A stretch of DNA of 6,688 nt, taken from positions 1 to 6,688 of the forward strand of contig DATLEZ010000116.1 in assembly GCA_035525055.1 (NCBI GenBank), in the 5' to 3' direction. A program made the position numbers and the translations under genes. This document shows, one piece after another, positions 5,617 to 6,688 of this stretch (its first letter is position 1; the number at the start of each line of letters is the position of its first letter). This DNA is from DATEEG01 sp035525055 (GTDB lineage: Bacteria > Actinomycetota > Acidimicrobiia > Spongiisociales > ZC4RG35). The notes under the pieces are model-generated. The model was not told where the DNA came from. It worked only from the letters and a program-made list of their open reading frames with translations, and did not search any database.

Positions 5617-6420
5617 ATGACAGAGATCGTTCGGATCAATCGCCGGCTGTTTCTGGCCCGGTTGGGCAAGGGAACCATGGCCCTTGCCGTCCTCGGTGCC
5701 TGTGGATCCGACACCGGTGGGTCGTCGACGACGGCCGCGGCGTCGACCACCGGCCCGGCGTCGACGGCAGCCTCGACCACCACCGCCGGCGCCATAGCCA
5801 CGACCACGACCACCGCTGCTCCATCGACCGGCCTCGCTGAATACCTCCGGGTCGACCTCGGGTTCGTCTCGGCCTACGTCGTGGTCCGCGGTTCGGAGGC
5901 GGCTGTGGTCGACACCGGGGTGTCGGGTAGCGAGGCCGCAATCGAGGCTGCCCTCGGGACCGTCGACCTCGGCTGGGATGCGGTCGGCCACGTCATCCTC
6001 ACCCATCACCATCCCGACCATGTCGGCAGCATGCCCGCAGTGTTGAACGCCGCCGCCGCCGCAGCGGGGTACATCGGCGAGGGCGACCTCGACAACGTCT
6101 CCAGCCCGAGGGAACTGCTCCGCCTCAATGACGGCGACGAGGTGTTCGGGCTCACCGTTATCGGTACGCCGGGCCACACCGCAGGCCACATCAGCCTGCT
6201 TGATCCTGTCGCCTCTGTCCTGATTGCAGGAGATGCCCTCAACGGAAACAACGGGGCGGTCGCCGGACCCAACCCGCAGTTCAGCGAAGACCACAACGAG
6301 GCCCTCGCAACTGTGGGGAGGATGGCCGGGTACGAGTACGAGACGCTGTATTTCGGGCACGGGGAACCGGTCTTCGAGGGAGCCTCGGCGCTCGTCGCCG
6401 ACCTGGCGGAGAGCCAGTGA
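5617..6420 (+). CDS. Tat-exported lipoprotein with metallo-beta-lactamase-fold hydrolase domain
   Basis: This 267-residue protein should be a zinc hydrolase anchored to the outer face of the membrane. The N-terminus has a twin-arginine-like motif (NRRLFLA, R9-R10), a hydrophobic stretch and a lipobox LGAC with C29 as the lipidated residue. Residues 33-72 are a Ser/Thr/Ala-rich low-complexity linker. The MBL domain covers about 73-265: H130, H132, D134 and H135 in THHHPDHVG, H187 in TPGHTAGH, D206 in AGDAL, and H248 in YFGHGEP. The full ligand set for a two-metal site is therefore present. The TPGHTAGH/GDAL pattern is that of the glyoxalase II-like branch, not true beta-lactamases, and the substrate is unknown. 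Tat export fits an enzyme that takes up metal and folds before secretion. The start is ATG with GGGGAGG upstream. Confidence 0.9.
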   Translation: MTEIVRINRRLFLARLGKGTMALAVLGACGSDTGGSSTTAAASTTGPASTAASTTTAGAIATTTTTAAPSTGLAEYLRVDLGFVSAYVVVRGSEAAVVDTGVSGSEAAIEAALGTVDLGWDAVGHVILTHHHPDHVGSMPAVLNAAAAAAGYIGEGDLDNVSSPRELLRLNDGDEVFGLTVIGTPGHTAGHISLLDPVASVLIAGDALNGNNGAVAGPNPQFSEDHNEALATVGRMAGYEYETLYFGHGEPVFEGASALVADLAESQ

Positions 6421-6427
6421 CCCCTGG

Positions 6428-6454
6428 TTGCGGGGTAAGGGCGGCCTCTATACT
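6428..6454 (+). promoter_or_regulatory. Candidate promoter of the tRNA-Asp/tRNA-Phe cluster
   Basis: TATACT (6449-6454) is close to the housekeeping -10 consensus. TTGCGG (6428-6433) could be the -35, with a slightly short 15-bp spacer. Transcription would begin near 6461, about 44 nt before the first mature tRNA. The -35 overlaps a small CCCC/GGGG inverted repeat (6421-6435) just after the hydrolase stop. Confidence 0.55.
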
Positions 6455-6504
6455 CCCGGCCTGATCAATTGGATGCGTCAGCAGCGTCTGGCGCGCCCAC
6501 CCTT

Positions 6505-6579
6505 GGGGGTGTGGTGAAGCCTGGAGTTCACGCCGGCCTGTCAAGCCGGAGGTCGCGGGTTCAAATCCCGTCATCCCCG
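6505..6579 (+). tRNA. tRNA-Asp (anticodon GTC)
   Basis: All arms of the cloverleaf can be laid out by eye. The acceptor GGGGGTG pairs with CATCCCC (one G-U), the D stem is GTGA/TCAC, the anticodon stem is CCGGC/GCCGG around loop CTGTCAA with anticodon GTC, the variable loop is AGGTC, and the T arm is GCGGG-TTCAAAT-CCCGT. The discriminator base is G at 6579, as expected for tRNA-Asp. The 3' CCA is not encoded (CAA follows), so it must be added after transcription. Confidence 0.95.
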
Positions 6580-6611
6580 CAAATCGAGTCGCTGCCAAGC
6601 GGGCAGTTCGC
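6580..6611 (+). other. Spacer with small hairpin between the two tRNAs
   Basis: The 32-bp spacer holds a perfect inverted repeat CTGCC-AAGCG-GGCAG. It may be a processing feature of a joint transcript; no promoter is seen here, so both tRNAs probably come from one precursor. Confidence 0.35.
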
Positions 6612-6687
6612 GGCCAGGTAGCTCAGTTGGGAGAGCGACGGTCTGAAAAACCGTAGGTCGGCAGTTCGATCCTGCCCCTGGCCACCA
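6612..6687 (+). tRNA. tRNA-Phe (anticodon GAA)
   Basis: The acceptor GGCCAGG pairs perfectly with CCTGGCC. The D arm is GCTC-AGTTGGGA-GAGC, the anticodon stem is ACGGT/ACCGT around loop CTGAAAA with anticodon GAA, the variable loop is AGGTC, and the T arm is GGCAG-TTCGATC-CTGCC. The discriminator is A at 6684, usual for tRNA-Phe, and CCA is encoded at 6685-6687. Confidence 0.96.
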
Positions 6688-6688
6688 C

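Noticed and set aside
5031..5813. A 260-residue minus-strand open frame spanning the intergenic region
   Set aside because: It runs antisense through the ends of two well-supported genes. Its start lies in the repetitive Ser/Thr linker of the lipoprotein gene, and it shows no ribosome-binding site.
3808..6420. A methylglyoxal detoxification set (glyoxalase I-like VOC, glyoxalase II-like MBL, reductase)
   Set aside because: The VOC protein lacks a full glyoxalase I metal site, the MBL protein is exported while glyoxalase II is cytoplasmic, and the genes are in different transcripts.
5617..6420. A beta-lactam resistance gene
   Set aside because: The HxHxDH fold is shared by many hydrolases. 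The sequence pattern after it (TPGHTAGH, GDAL) fits the glyoxalase II-like branch, not class B beta-lactamases.
1..6688. CRISPR arrays, insertion sequences, prophage or attachment sites
   Set aside because: No regularly spaced repeats, transposase or integrase genes, or terminal inverted repeats are visible. Although tRNAs are present, no duplicate of their 3' ends occurs in the window.

Overview
The window is GC-rich and tightly packed, with non-ATG starts (GTG, TTG), Ser/Thr-rich linkers behind export signals, and promoters that sit at or very near the start codon. Together these suggest a high-GC actinobacterium, probably of the class Acidimicrobiia. The taxonomic call is an inference from protein style, not from a marker gene.

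Layout. Positions 1-153 (+) hold the C-terminal end of a protein that may be a beta-propeller. It converges on a minus-strand cluster across a tandem 14-bp repeat that can fold as a shared terminator (160-189). The cluster, in transcription order from right to left, is a VOC/glyoxalase-like protein (4173-3808), an ECF sigma factor (3683-3132), a long membrane anti-sigma factor (3142-1379) and a membrane-anchored or secreted M15 peptidoglycan peptidase (1382-183). The last three overlap at their stop/start junctions (11 bp and 4 bp), so they are almost certainly one operon. It is headed by a good ECF-type promoter at 3725-3752. An MDR-family oxidoreductase (4224-5240, +) is divergent from the VOC gene. 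After about 375 bp without a convincing gene come a Tat-exported lipoprotein metallo-beta-lactamase-fold hydrolase (5617-6420, +), then tRNA-Asp(GTC) and tRNA-Phe(GAA) behind their own promoter.

How the genes work together. The most interesting unit is the sigma / anti-sigma / M15 operon. The anti-sigma factor joins an RsrA-type zinc-binding domain, one membrane span and about 480 residues outside the membrane that include an RseB/LolA-like region. It therefore looks like RseA and RseB combined in one chain. The third gene is a cell-wall endopeptidase or carboxypeptidase with an extra domain resembling the outer domain of FtsX/MacB proteins. The simplest reading is an envelope- or wall-stress circuit whose sigma factor drives its own operon, including the wall-remodelling enzyme. 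The oxidoreductase, VOC protein and lipoprotein hydrolase show no clear functional link to this circuit.
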